The position numbers and the translations under genes are program-made. A DNA stretch of 64,000 nucleotides, from contig NZ_CP046172.1 in the NCBI RefSeq assembly GCF_011801145.1, positions 620,001 to 684,000 of the forward strand, read 5' to 3'. The notes below the pieces were generated by a model. The model searched no databases, was not told the origin of the DNA, and saw only the letters and a list, made by a program, of their open reading frames with translations. Source of the stretch: Nocardia arthritidis (GTDB lineage Bacteria; Actinomycetota; Actinomycetes; Mycobacteriales; Mycobacteriaceae). This document shows, piece after piece, positions 34,438 through 43,562 of the stretch (within the stretch, counting starts at the first letter, position 1; each line of letters starts with the position of its first letter).

Positions 34438-35829
34438 TCAGCCGAAGGAGATCGGGTGCGCGGGCACCGCGGGCTTCGCATCGTGGGTGAACCCGCCCGA
34501 TTCCTCCTGCGTCATGGACGAACTCGGCGGGTGCCGGTCCAATTGCCCGAGCGCCCTTCGCATATCGGCCAGAAGTAGATCCGCCATATCGTGGCTGAAG
34601 CCGTGCCGCACCAGCACCCGCATGATCGTCTGCTCCTGGCGGTCCGCGGGCAGCGGATACGCGGCGACCAGCCAGCCCCTGGTGCGCAACCGATCCGAGA
34701 GGTCGTACAGGTTGTAGGTCTGCCCGTCCGTCAAGCTCCAGGACACCGCGGCGATGCCCTCGCGCGGGTCGCCACCGTGGATGATCTCGAACGGGCCAAG
34801 CGCCGCAATACCTTTCGCCAGATGCTGGGCGACGCCGTACAGCCCGGACTGCACTTGGGTGTAACCGTCGCGGCCGAGCCGGATGAACTGGTAGTAGGAG
34901 GTCACCACCTGGCCGCCGGGCCTGGAGAAGTTCAGGTTGAAGGTGGCCATATTGCCGCCGAGATAGTCGACATTGAAGATCAACTCTTCGGGCAGATCGC
35001 TCGCCTCCCGCCAGATCGCCCAGCCGGAGCCGAGCGGTGCGAGCCCGGTCTTGTGCCCGGACGCGTTGATCGATTTCACCCGGGGCAACCGGAAATCCCA
35101 CACCAATTCGGGCGCGGTGAACGGCGCCAGGAAGCCGCCGCTCGCCGCATCGACGTGGATCGAAATATCGAGTCCGGTGCGTTCCTGCAATTCGTCGAGG
35201 GCCTTGCTGATCGCCGCGACATCCTCGAACAGGCCGGTGAAGGTCTGGCCGAAGGTCGGCACCACCATGATCGTGTTCTCGTCGCAGTGCTCGGCGATAT
35301 CGTCGGGTCGCAGGGTCAGCCGGTCGCCACGCAGCGGCACCTGCCGGATTTCCACGTCGAAGTAACGCGCGAATTTCTCCCAGCAGACCTGGACCGGTCC
35401 GCAGACGAAATTCGGAATTCCTTTGCCGCCCTTGGCCCGCCAGCGGAATTTGGCGGCAAGCCCGCCCAGCATCGCCGCCTCGCTCGACCCGGTGGTCGAG
35501 GTGCCGAGCGTCGTACCCGGATCCGGTGCGTGCCACAGCTCGGCCACCATCCGCACGCAGCGCTGCTCCAATTCGGCCGTCTGCGGGTACTCGTCCTTGT
35601 CGACGATGTTCTTGTCCAGCGATTCGGCCATCAACCTGCGGGCGTGATCGTCCACCCAGGTGGTGCAGAACGTGGCCAGATTCATTCGGGAAACCCCGTC
35701 GAGCAGCAGCTCGTCGTGCACGATCTGATAGGCGACCGGGCCGAACATCTCGGCCTTCGGGAACGCGTTCTTCGGCGCGCCGGACTCCAGCGGATACATG
35801 GCGAAAAGGTCTTCGGATGACTCGGGCAT
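34438..35829 (-). CDS. gadB: Glutamate decarboxylase
   Basis: The 463-residue PLP enzyme has the GAD pattern: FCTTWVDDHARRLMAESLDKN, GTSTTGSSEAAMLGG, HVDAASGGFLAPF and the Schiff-base Lys260 in NASGHKTGLAPLG. It converts glutamate to GABA and consumes a proton, the basis of acid resistance. A GadC-like antiporter lies at 37065, beyond one secreted-protein gene. The ATG at 35829 has a GGAGG site upstream (minus strand); a start 24 codons earlier is possible but lacks one. Confidence 0.93.
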   Translation of the reverse strand: MPESSEDLFAMYPLESGAPKNAFPKAEMFGPVAYQIVHDELLLDGVSRMNLATFCTTWVDDHARRLMAESLDKNIVDKDEYPQTAELEQRCVRMVAELWHAPDPGTTLGTSTTGSSEAAMLGGLAAKFRWRAKGGKGIPNFVCGPVQVCWEKFARYFDVEIRQVPLRGDRLTLRPDDIAEHCDENTIMVVPTFGQTFTGLFEDVAAISKALDELQERTGLDISIHVDAASGGFLAPFTAPELVWDFRLPRVKSINASGHKTGLAPLGSGWAIWREASDLPEELIFNVDYLGGNMATFNLNFSRPGGQVVTSYYQFIRLGRDGYTQVQSGLYGVAQHLAKGIAALGPFEIIHGGDPREGIAAVSWSLTDGQTYNLYDLSDRLRTRGWLVAAYPLPADRQEQTIMRVLVRHGFSHDMADLLLADMRRALGQLDRHPPSSSMTQEESGGFTHDAKPAVPAHPISFG

Positions 35830-36148
35830 TTCGCAAACCTCCACGACGAACCGGATGTCGCTCAAGCCTAGGTGCCTGCCGTTTATCGAGCGGTGTGCCA
35901 CACGATGATGTCCGCGCTACGCGGGGATGACGATTTCGATGATCGTTCGGTGACGGCGGGGCCGCATCGGTCGAATAGGTTGGTCCGCGGTGTCGGCGCT
36001 CGGCGGGCTCGGCGTGGAATGCCCTGGGTTACAGGGATTCTCGCGCGATCACGACCAGCACCGGCGACCCTTCTCGAAAGTCGGGAAGTGCGTATGAATC
36101 TGCGTAGTGTCGCCGCCGGGTGCGACCTGATTGCGAATGGGAAAACGA
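35830..36148. other. Intergenic region between divergent gadB and the secreted-protein gene
   Basis: I see no convincing gene in these 319 bp. An 18-bp sequence (TGCGTAGTGTCGCCGCCG) at 36101-36118 recurs at 36156-36173, and the bases just before the first copy read ATGAATC in the same phase as the signal peptide start. It looks like a duplicated remnant of the start of the next gene. Confidence 0.55.
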
Positions 36149-36844
36149 ATGAGAATGCGTAGTGTCGCCGCCGTCGCCGCACTGGTCGTCGGCGCGGTGA
36201 CAATAGGTTCCGGGTTGGTGTACGCCGAACCCGCCGCGCCGTCCGATGGGATCAGGTACTCGGTCAAGGCGGTGGACAAGACGGTCGTCGCGAGCCTGCG
36301 CGGCGGCACCTTCGCGCTCACCGAACGGGACGGCGCGACGCCGGACGCACCGAAGACCCAGATCGCGAACATCAAGGACGACAAGGGCGCGACGGTGCTG
36401 TCGTTCCCGCTGGACTACCGCGTCGAGGGCACGCCGATCCCGGTGCAGGCCGTCGCGAAGCAGGACGGCACCGTGCTGGAGATCACGCCTGAACGGCCCG
36501 CGAACGCACCGGCCGTCACCGCACCCCTGGTCGTGACGCCGATCGCCTCGCCCGCCGAGGACCAACTGGCGATGAACGAGTTCTCCTCGAAGCTCGGCGT
36601 CGCCACGCAGGTCGGCGGATTGGTCGGCAGCATAATCGGTTTCGCCATCGGCTGCGTCGCGACCCTTCCGCTGGGCTGCATCCTCGGCGGTGCCGCCGCT
36701 GTTCCGGTCGGCGGGGTCATCGGCACCATCGTGGCGGGCGGTCCGGCGCTGGTCGCCGCGGGCATGGATCTGCTGCAGACCATGCAGGCCGCCCCCGGCG
36801 CCAGCAAATGGGCCAACGACGGCAGGCCCGCACCGCAGAACTGA
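36149..36844 (+). CDS. Secreted Nocardia-type protein with glycine-zipper C-terminus
   Basis: The 231-residue protein has a signal peptide (about 1-28, ending GLVYAEPAA) and a beta-rich domain of about 100 residues (GIRYSVKAVDKTVVASLRGG). After SPAEDQLAMNEFSSKLGVATQ a Gly/Ala-rich hydrophobic stretch follows (VGGLVGSIIGFAIGC and beyond), ending KWANDGRPAPQN. I recall many paralogues of this design in Nocardia (DUF8020 in Pfam, as far as I remember). The function is unknown. ATG 36149 is one of three close starts (36137, 36149, 36155). Confidence 0.75.
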   Translation: MRMRSVAAVAALVVGAVTIGSGLVYAEPAAPSDGIRYSVKAVDKTVVASLRGGTFALTERDGATPDAPKTQIANIKDDKGATVLSFPLDYRVEGTPIPVQAVAKQDGTVLEITPERPANAPAVTAPLVVTPIASPAEDQLAMNEFSSKLGVATQVGGLVGSIIGFAIGCVATLPLGCILGGAAAVPVGGVIGTIVAGGPALVAAGMDLLQTMQAAPGASKWANDGRPAPQN

Positions 36845-37064
36845 TTCGCCGAGCCCCCGGATCCGACGAAGAACTCGATGGGCCGGGGCGGTGATCGCCT
36901 CGGCCACGTTCGGTGCTGAACGTTTGCTCGGCGGTTAATATTCGGGATGGACCAGCGGCGGCGGGTGAGTGCTCGCCCCGGCGCGGGCCGCCGGACTTCA
37001 TCCGGCGGCGCCCATCAGGCGGTCCGGCGTAGGGCAGGTGCTCGAACGACGGAAGGCGAAGCCG

Positions 37065-38489
37065 ATGGCCGAGACGGCGACCGCGGCGCGGGCGACGACG
37101 AAATATCTGTCGTGGGTCACGCTGGCGATGATGACCACGAGTTCGGTGGCCAGCCTGCGCGCCGCGCCGACCATGGCGGTATACGGACTGGCCTGCGTTT
37201 TCCTGTATCTCCTTCCCGCACTGCTGTTTTTGCTGCCGACCTCGTTGGTCGCCGCCGAGCTGGCATCCGGATGGGATGGCGGGGTGTACAAGTGGGTCGG
37301 CGAAGGACTGTCGAAACCGCTTGGGTTCCTTGCCGTCTGGTGTCAGTTCGCGATGACGATCTTCTACTACCCCAGCCTGCTCGCCTATGTGGCAAGCACT
37401 TTCGCGTACATCATCAATCCCGCGTTGGCCGCGAACGGGGTGTATGTGGCGATCGTGATCATCACCGTCTACTGGGCGGGGGTCTACGTTTCGGCGCAGG
37501 GGACCAAGACGGTGGCCGGGCTGTCGAGTATGGGGCTGGTGATCGGCACGCTGCTGCCCGGCACGGTGCTGGTGCTGCTCGGGCTGGTCTTCCTGGCACA
37601 GGGCAATGCCTCGGCCGCGCCGATGGATGCGGGGCACCTGCTTCCGGCCTGGACCGGTTTGGCGAGCCTGGTGCTGATCGTCAACAACTTCCTCAGCTAC
37701 GCGGGCATGGAGATGAACGCGGTGCACGTTTCCGCGCTGCGGGATCCCGGCCGGGAATATCCGAAGGCGATGTTCCTGGCGGTCGGGCTGGTGCTGGTGA
37801 TCTTCATCGTGCCCGCCGTCGCGATCAGTTGGGTGGTGCCCGCCGCCAACCTGAGCCTCACCGCCGGCGTGATGCAGGCGTTCGACGGGTTCTTCAACCA
37901 TTTCGGGATCGGCTTCCTCACCCCGGTGGTCGGGGTGCTGCTGGTGGCCGCCGCGCTGGGCGGCATGCTGACCTGGCTGGCGGGCCCGTCCAAGGGCCTG
38001 ATCATGATCGGCCGCGCCGAGGGCTATCTGCCGCCGATCCTGACCCGGCTGAATCGGCAAGGCGTGCAACAGAATATGCTGATCGCGCAGGGTGTATTCA
38101 CCACGGTGATCGCACTGCTCTACGCGTTCATCCCTGACGTGTCGAGCGCGTACTGGATCCTCTCCGTCATCACCACGCAGGTTTACTTGATCATGTACGT
38201 GCTGATGTTTGCTGCGGCGGTCCGGTTGCGCCGGGACCAGGAGGACCATCCGCGCGGTTACCGGGCGCCCGCGTTGATGGGGTTGTGCGCGTTGGGAATC
38301 GCGGCATCGATCGCCGCGTTCGGGATCGGATTCGTGCCGCCGTCGCAGTTCGGTTCCGGCAGTACCGCCCAATATGTGCTGATCGTCGGCGGCGGGATGG
38401 GCTTCGTCGGATTGCTGATTCCGTTCCTGTTCTTCACCCTTCGTAGACCGGAGTGGAAATCCGCACTGCCGCAAGGGGAGCCGGAATGA
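37065..38489 (+). CDS. APC-family antiporter, GadC-like
   Basis: The 474-residue permease has about 12 membrane helices. APC-family features are the first helix YLSWVTLAMMTTSSVASLRAAP, PTSLVAAELASGWDGGVYKWVGEGL and FLSYAGMEMNAVHVSALRDPGREYPKAM. These match glutamate/GABA antiporters of the GadC/YjeM type. With gadB 1.2 kb away, it probably exchanges glutamate for GABA. I chose ATG 37065 because GGAAGG (37051-37056) precedes it. Its stop overlaps the next gene (ATGA). Confidence 0.85.
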   Translation: MAETATAARATTKYLSWVTLAMMTTSSVASLRAAPTMAVYGLACVFLYLLPALLFLLPTSLVAAELASGWDGGVYKWVGEGLSKPLGFLAVWCQFAMTIFYYPSLLAYVASTFAYIINPALAANGVYVAIVIITVYWAGVYVSAQGTKTVAGLSSMGLVIGTLLPGTVLVLLGLVFLAQGNASAAPMDAGHLLPAWTGLASLVLIVNNFLSYAGMEMNAVHVSALRDPGREYPKAMFLAVGLVLVIFIVPAVAISWVVPAANLSLTAGVMQAFDGFFNHFGIGFLTPVVGVLLVAAALGGMLTWLAGPSKGLIMIGRAEGYLPPILTRLNRQGVQQNMLIAQGVFTTVIALLYAFIPDVSSAYWILSVITTQVYLIMYVLMFAAAVRLRRDQEDHPRGYRAPALMGLCALGIAASIAAFGIGFVPPSQFGSGSTAQYVLIVGGGMGFVGLLIPFLFFTLRRPEWKSALPQGEPE

Positions 38490-38923
38490 CCATGCGGGAT
38501 GTTCCGTTCGGCAAGCGCAGGCTCATCTACCTTATTTCCGGCGTACTGCTGGGTCTGATGGCTATTTTCGGAGTCGTGGTGTTCACCGAGACGGCCCGCG
38601 ATACGGATGCGGCGGCCAAGGCGCAGCGGCTGCACGACCGCCTGGCCGACGCCGGGCTGCCCGCCCCCGAACCGCGGGTGATCGGCGACAGCCTCGGCCG
38701 GGACGGCGGCCTGGTCTGCCAGGATCCGTCCTCGCCGCTGATCAAGGCCCGCTATCAGAGCGCGATCAGCAATGGCGCCGACGGACCGGGCAGCCGCCCG
38801 GTGATCGGCGACCGCGACGTCGCCGTCGCGGTCGAATTGACCATCGCCACCTACTGTCCCGATCGTCTCGGTTCCTATCTGAACCAGATGCGGGATATGA
38901 AGTTCGACGATACGACGAAGTGA
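38486..38923 (+). CDS. Small membrane protein linked to the antiporter
   Basis: The 145-residue protein has one N-terminal membrane helix (RRLIYLISGVLLGLMAIFGVVVF) and an outer domain with two Cys (GGLVCQD, IATYCPD) that could form a disulphide. I do not recognise the family. It overlaps the antiporter stop by 4 bp (ATGA 38486-38489) and ends 9 bp before the peptidase gene, so the three genes probably form one operon. ATG 38492 is an alternative start. Confidence 0.7.
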   Translation: MTMRDVPFGKRRLIYLISGVLLGLMAIFGVVVFTETARDTDAAAKAQRLHDRLADAGLPAPEPRVIGDSLGRDGGLVCQDPSSPLIKARYQSAISNGADGPGSRPVIGDRDVAVAVELTIATYCPDRLGSYLNQMRDMKFDDTTK

Positions 38924-38932
38924 GGTCATGAC

Positions 38933-40294
38933 ATGACGTCCGATGATGCCCGCACCGCCGAGCTGCGCAGCCGCGTCGCCGCGCTCATGGTGCAGGCGAA
39001 AACCGATCTGGCGCAATTGGTTTCGTTCAAATCGGTACACGATCCGCGACAGTTCCCGCCGGCCGAGTGCGAGCGGGCCGCGCAGTGGGTGGCCGACGCG
39101 TTCGCGGCGGCCGGGCTGACGAAGGTGGGCCTGCACGAAACCGCCGACGGCAGTAAGGCGGTGATCGCCAGCCGTCCCGCGCCGCCCGGCGCGCCGACGG
39201 TACTGCTCTACTGCCACTACGACGTTCAGCCGCCGCTCGATGAATCCGCTTGGCGCACGCCGGTCTGGACGCTGACCGAACAGAACGGCCGCTGGTACGG
39301 GCGCGGTGCGGCCGACTGCAAGGGCAATATTGTCATGCACCTCACCGCGCTGCGCGCACTCGGTCCCGACCTGCCCATCGGGGTCACCCTGGTCGCGGAG
39401 GGTTCCGAGGAGCAGGGCACCGGCGGTCTGGAGCGGTTCGTGCAGGCCAATCCGGAGCTGCTGCGCGCCGATGCGATCGTGATCGGCGACTGCGGTAACT
39501 TCGCCGCCGGCCTGCCGACCCTCACGCAGACTCTGCGCGGCAATGTGAATGTCGTGGTCGGCGTGGAAACCCTTGCCGGACCGATGCATTCGGGCATGTA
39601 CGGCGGCGCGGCACCCGATGCGCTCGCCGCGCTGATCCAGCTGCTCGCCTCACTGCGCGACGAACACGGCAACACCACCGTCACCGGACTGCCGAACGAT
39701 CAGAAGTGGTCCGGCGTGCAATACCCGGCGGACCAATTCCGTGCGGACGCGGGCATTCTCGGCGACGTCGACATCATTGGCGACGGGACGGTCTCCGACA
39801 TGCTTTGGGCCCGCCCGGCTTTGACGGTGCTCGGTATCGATGCGCCGAAAGTCGTCGGCTCCACCGCCGCGGTCCAGGCCTCGGCCCGGGCCCGGCTGAA
39901 CCTGCGGATCCCGCCGGGTATCGATCCGGAGCAGGCGCACAAGCTGCTCGTCGCACATCTCGAGGCGCATACCCCGTGGCACGCCAAGCTCACCATCGAG
40001 ACGGAGGGGCTCGGCGGGGCGTTCTCGTCCGGCAAGGGCGGCCCGGCGCGCACGGCCATGGAGGCGGCCCTGGCGGCCGCGTACGGGAAGCCGCCGACCA
40101 CTCAGGGACAGGGCGGTTCGATCCCGCTCTGCAATGTCTTCGCCGAAACCTATCCGGACGCGGAGATCATGCTGATGGGCGTCGAGGAACCCAAATGCCT
40201 GATCCACGCGCCGAACGAGAGCGTCGACCCGAGCGAGATCGAACATATGGCGTTGGCCGAGGCGCTGTTCCTGTCGAGCTACGCCAAGGCCTAA
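38933..40294 (+). CDS. M20-family dipeptidase
   Basis: The 453-residue metallopeptidase has the M20 pattern: LLYCHYDVQPP (metal His and catalytic Asp), YGRGAADCKGNIVMH (metal Asp), EGSEEQGTGGLE (catalytic Glu-Glu), a dimerisation lid domain (TVSDMLWARPALTVLGID) and CLIHAPNESVDPSEIEHM (last metal His). It hydrolyses dipeptides or similar N-acyl compounds in the cytoplasm. It lies 9 bp after the small membrane-protein gene, and its stop overlaps the converging MBL gene by 4 bp. Confidence 0.9.
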   Translation: MTSDDARTAELRSRVAALMVQAKTDLAQLVSFKSVHDPRQFPPAECERAAQWVADAFAAAGLTKVGLHETADGSKAVIASRPAPPGAPTVLLYCHYDVQPPLDESAWRTPVWTLTEQNGRWYGRGAADCKGNIVMHLTALRALGPDLPIGVTLVAEGSEEQGTGGLERFVQANPELLRADAIVIGDCGNFAAGLPTLTQTLRGNVNVVVGVETLAGPMHSGMYGGAAPDALAALIQLLASLRDEHGNTTVTGLPNDQKWSGVQYPADQFRADAGILGDVDIIGDGTVSDMLWARPALTVLGIDAPKVVGSTAAVQASARARLNLRIPPGIDPEQAHKLLVAHLEAHTPWHAKLTIETEGLGGAFSSGKGGPARTAMEAALAAAYGKPPTTQGQGGSIPLCNVFAETYPDAEIMLMGVEEPKCLIHAPNESVDPSEIEHMALAEALFLSSYAKA

Positions 40295-40935
40295 AGCTCG
40301 ACATGGTCCTCCGGCTCGATCACCCTGAATTCGCTTTCGGCGGGCCCCATTTCGGCCAACCGTCCGAAGTAGATGCCCTGCGCCGACGGTTCGATGATGC
40401 CGAAGTGGATGGGCAGGGCGGTGGCCGGCCGGACCGCGCGGAAGTAGTCGACGGCCTCGCTGATCCGCATCCACGGGGCCGCGGCGGGCAGCGCGAGCAC
40501 TCCGACCGGCACCGGCGGCACCCACAGCGAGTCGCCGGGGTGCACGAATTCCGCCGGGCTGTCCGCGGTGCCCAGTTGGAAGACCGTGTTATCGATCACC
40601 GGGAGGTCGGGGTGGATCACCGCGTGCCTGCCGCCGCCACCGGTGATCTGGAGTTCGCCGAGCCGGATCACGTTGCCGGCGTGCACCGCCCGCCACGGCT
40701 CGCCGCGCAGCTGCGCGGTCTGTGGATCGCTGAACAGTTGCGCGTCCGGGTTGGCGGCGATAAGCGCCTCGATCCGGTTCGGGTCGATATGGTCCGGATG
40801 CTGGTGGGTGACGGCGATGGCATCGAGTCCGGTGATGCCCTCGAAGCCGTGCGAGAAGGTGCCCGGATCGAAGAGCACCTTCTTGCCTTGCAGCTCGACG
40901 AGGACGCAGGAGTGGCCGAAATGGGCTATGCGCAT
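40291..40935 (-). CDS. MBL-fold metallo-hydrolase
   Basis: The 214-residue metallo-beta-lactamase-fold protein starts MRIAHFGHSCVLVELQGKKV and has the zinc motif THQHPDHID and a late histidine in ALPIHFGIIEP. It belongs to the UlaG-like (RomA-like) group of soluble hydrolases; the substrate is unknown. The ATG at 40935 was chosen because a TACCAT -10 lies 6 nt upstream on the minus strand; the open frame extends 17 codons further. Confidence 0.86.
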   Translation of the reverse strand: MRIAHFGHSCVLVELQGKKVLFDPGTFSHGFEGITGLDAIAVTHQHPDHIDPNRIEALIAANPDAQLFSDPQTAQLRGEPWRAVHAGNVIRLGELQITGGGGRHAVIHPDLPVIDNTVFQLGTADSPAEFVHPGDSLWVPPVPVGVLALPAAAPWMRISEAVDYFRAVRPATALPIHFGIIEPSAQGIYFGRLAEMGPAESEFRVIEPEDHVEL

Positions 40936-41027
40936 GCGGACATGGTATGCAGCCCACCCCGGCAGCGGCCCGGACAACCAGGACAACTAGGCTGCTGCGG
41001 TAATCCCCACCAGCTAAGGAGCAACGC

Positions 41028-41264
41028 GTGGCACGAGTCGTGGTCGAGGTGATGCCGAAGGCCGAAATCCTGGATCCGCAGGGACAGGCCATTGTCGGTG
41101 CGCTCCCGCGCCTGGGATTCGCCGGGGTCGCGGATGTGCGGCAGGGCAAGCGTTTCGAGCTCGAGGTGGACGACAGCGTCGGGGACCAGGAGCTCGAGCA
41201 GATCGCCGAGGCGCTGCTGTGCAACACCGTGATCGAGGACTGGAAGGTGGTGCGCCTGCCGTGA
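41028..41264 (+). CDS. purS: FGAM synthase subunit PurS
   Basis: The 78-residue PurS starts [20 protein letters not shown] and contains [12 protein letters not shown]. It bridges PurQ and PurL in the three-part FGAM synthase, which turns FGAR into FGAM with glutamine. AAGGAG lies just before the GTG start, and a TAGGCT -10 lies at 40988-40993. Its stop overlaps the purQ start (GTGA). Confidence 0.95.
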   Translation: MARVVVEVMPKAEILDPQGQAIVGALPRLGFAGVADVRQGKRFELEVDDSVGDQELEQIAEALLCNTVIEDWKVVRLP

Positions 41265-41938
41265 CAGCCCGCATCGGTGTCATCACTTTTCCCGGCACGC
41301 TCGACGATGTCGACGCGGCGCGGGCGGTGCGGCTCGCGGGCGCCGAAGCGGTGAGCCTGTGGCACGCCGACGCCGACCTGAAGCAGGTCGACGCGGTGAT
41401 CGTGCCCGGCGGATTCTCCTACGGCGACTATCTGCGGGCCGGCGCCATCGCCCGGTTCGCCCCGGTGATGGGTGAGGTGGTCCGCGCCGCGCGGCAGGGC
41501 ATGCCGATCCTGGGTATCTGCAACGGTTTTCAGGTGCTGTGCGAGGCCGGACTGCTGCCCGGCGCGCTGACCCGCAACGAGGGCCTGCACTTCATCTGCC
41601 GCGACGAGTGGCTGCGGGTCGAGTCCACCGCGACCGCGTGGACCTCGCGCTACGAATCCGGCGCGCAGATCCTGATCCCGATCAAGAACGCCGAGGGCCG
41701 CTACCAGGCCTCGCCGCAGGTGCTCGACGAGCTGGAGGGCGAGGGCCGCGTGGTGTTCCGCTACGCGGGTGAGAACCCGAACGGTTCGCAGCGCGATATC
41801 GCGGGCATCGCCTCCGCCGACGGGCGCATCGTCGGCCTGATGCCGCATCCCGAGCATGCCACCGAGCCGCTCACCGGCCCGAGCGACGACGGCCTCGGCA
41901 TGTTCTTCTCGGTGGTCGACACCCTCATCTCGGCCTGA
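41261..41938 (+). CDS. purQ: FGAM synthase glutaminase subunit PurQ
   Basis: The 225-residue class I glutamine amidotransferase has the nucleophile Cys87 in [17 protein letters not shown] and the His/Glu pair in [10 protein letters not shown]. It supplies ammonia to PurL, which lies 4.8 kb away in this genome rather than next door. GTG 41261 overlaps the purS stop. A terminator follows at 41951. Confidence 0.96.
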   Translation: MTARIGVITFPGTLDDVDAARAVRLAGAEAVSLWHADADLKQVDAVIVPGGFSYGDYLRAGAIARFAPVMGEVVRAARQGMPILGICNGFQVLCEAGLLPGALTRNEGLHFICRDEWLRVESTATAWTSRYESGAQILIPIKNAEGRYQASPQVLDELEGEGRVVFRYAGENPNGSQRDIAGIASADGRIVGLMPHPEHATEPLTGPSDDGLGMFFSVVDTLISA

Positions 41939-41950
41939 AAACCCCTGGGG

Positions 41951-41972
41951 CGCCCCGGATTTCGCCGGGGCG
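41951..41972. terminator. Bidirectional terminator after purQ
   Basis: CGCCCCGG pairs with CCGGGGCG around ATTTCG. It lies between the converging purQ and binding-protein genes and directly touches the stop of the latter. Confidence 0.75.
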
Positions 41973-43049
41973 TCAGGTGATCTGCGCGATGATGTCGAAT
42001 TCGAATCCGTTCGCCAGCGCGATATAGCCCGGCTGCACCGCCTGATTTCCCAGGAAACCCCTACTGCCGCCGGGTGTTTCGAGTAGCACGCCCTGGTCGA
42101 GCGCCCGGTGCATCTCGGGCACCTCCAGCGATCCGACCGTTTCCGCGATCGCCTTCAGCGTGTGCACCGCCTCGTAGCTCATATTGCTGAAGCTGGTCAG
42201 CGCGGGCGCGAACGATCCGTGCAGTCTGCGGTAGCGATCCAACCGGTCCCGCCCGTCGGCGGTCTTCTCGTCGATGAAGAAGCTGGATGCCACATAGAAG
42301 TTGTGGTTGGCCGCGACGCCGCCTGCCAGCAACACATTCTCATCCGCCGCCGGACTGATCCTGATCTGTTTGTCGGCCCGGCCGGTGGCCGCGAACTGCC
42401 GGTTGAACCGCGCGACATCCGCACCGACCATGAGGATCACCACCCCGTCGGCCAGATCCAGCGCCGGATGCCCGAGGAAGTCGCCGAAGTCCGGCGCGCC
42501 GAGCGGGACGAACCGTTCCAGCACGATTGCCGACCGATCGCCGAGGCTGCGGCGGATGGCTCGGGCGGAGACATGCGGCCAGATGTAGTCGTTGCCGATG
42601 ATCGCCCAGCTCCGGATGCCGAGTTCACGCTCCAACCAGTGGATCGCGGGCAACGTCTGCACCTCGGGATGTTCGCCGAGCATCAGGACGCCGGGCAGTT
42701 CGTCGGTGAGTCCCTCGTGCCCGGTGGCGTACAGGTACGGCACGCGGCTCGCATTGGCCTGGGATACGGCGAGCCGCACCGCGGAGGTGTGCCAGCCGGT
42801 GATCGCGTGCACCATTCCGGTGGCCAGTAGCGCCGCCACCTCGTCGGCCACTTCCTGGGGTCGGCGCCCGCCATCGATATTGGTGGTACGAATTTCCCGG
42901 CCCAGAATTCCGTCGCCGCGGTTGATTTCGTCGACCGCGAGTGAAATCGCCGCGTCACACGATGCGGCCACGATTCCCCCCGGTCCTTGTAACGGAACTA
43001 TGTTGAGGATCTCGATCGTGCCGTCGGGGCTCTCGCCGAACGCGGACAT
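41973..43049 (-). CDS. AmiC-like periplasmic-binding-fold protein without signal peptide
   Basis: The 358-residue protein has the type I periplasmic-binding fold (NIVPLQGPGGIVAASCDAAISLAVDEINRGDGILGREI, HEGLTDELPGVLMLGEHP, DGVVILMVGADVARFNRQF), like amide sensors or branched-chain amino-acid binding proteins. It has no signal peptide, so it probably acts inside the cell, as AmiC does in amidase regulation. No permease or ATPase genes adjoin. It diverges from a MarR gene only 50 bp away, which suggests a two-part regulatory unit. Confidence 0.78.
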   Translation of the reverse strand: MSAFGESPDGTIEILNIVPLQGPGGIVAASCDAAISLAVDEINRGDGILGREIRTTNIDGGRRPQEVADEVAALLATGMVHAITGWHTSAVRLAVSQANASRVPYLYATGHEGLTDELPGVLMLGEHPEVQTLPAIHWLERELGIRSWAIIGNDYIWPHVSARAIRRSLGDRSAIVLERFVPLGAPDFGDFLGHPALDLADGVVILMVGADVARFNRQFAATGRADKQIRISPAADENVLLAGGVAANHNFYVASSFFIDEKTADGRDRLDRYRRLHGSFAPALTSFSNMSYEAVHTLKAIAETVGSLEVPEMHRALDQGVLLETPGGSRGFLGNQAVQPGYIALANGFEFDIIAQIT

Positions 43050-43098
43050 TCGGTACTCTTCTCTACGTTCGAGCGAATTTCAGGGTAGGCGGGAAATA

Positions 43099-43527
43099 AT
43101 GACGACCATTGTAAGCGGATATTCGACGCTGCATGGTGCGCTGCGAGCCGCCGAACGCGGTTGGCTGCGTCACTTGGATGCGGCGCTGTGCGCTAGGCAA
43201 CTCACGGCGGATCAGTGGTCGATGCTATCCAATTTGTCCGCCGAGTCCGGTATCACCATGAGCGAGCTGGCCGCTCGGTCGCAGCTGGCGCCGTCCTCGG
43301 CCACCCGCCACGCCGACTTCCTGGCCGAACGCGGGCTCATCTTCCGTATCGCCGCGGAGGACGACCGCCGCCGGATCCTGATCGGGCTGAGCAAACTCGG
43401 CGTCGATCTGGTCGCCGCGGTGCGCGCCGAGGAGGCGCGGGCCGAGCACGAGCTGCGTTCGCGAATCGGTGCGCGCCGCTACACCGAGCTGATGCGATTG
43501 CTCGATCTGGTTTCCGCCGTCGATTGA
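43099..43527 (+). CDS. MarR-family transcriptional regulator
   Basis: The 142-residue winged-helix protein shows LTADQWSMLSNLSAESGITMSELAARSQLAPSSATRHADFLAERGLIFRIAAEDDRRRILIGLSK, the MarR DNA-binding domain with its wing. The ATG at 43099 was chosen because GGGAAA lies just upstream and because earlier codons belong to the divergent gene's strand. It probably controls itself and the AmiC-like gene. Confidence 0.87.
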   Translation: MTTIVSGYSTLHGALRAAERGWLRHLDAALCARQLTADQWSMLSNLSAESGITMSELAARSQLAPSSATRHADFLAERGLIFRIAAEDDRRRILIGLSKLGVDLVAAVRAEEARAEHELRSRIGARRYTELMRLLDLVSAVD

Positions 43528-43535
43528 CGGGTCAT

Positions 43536-43562
43536 CGGACGAATTCCCTTTGGTCCGTTTTT
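43536..43562 (+). terminator. Terminator after the marR gene
   Basis: CGGAC pairs with GTCCG around a 12-nt loop and is followed by TTTTT (43558-43562). It is one of the few U-tract terminators in the window. Confidence 0.65.
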
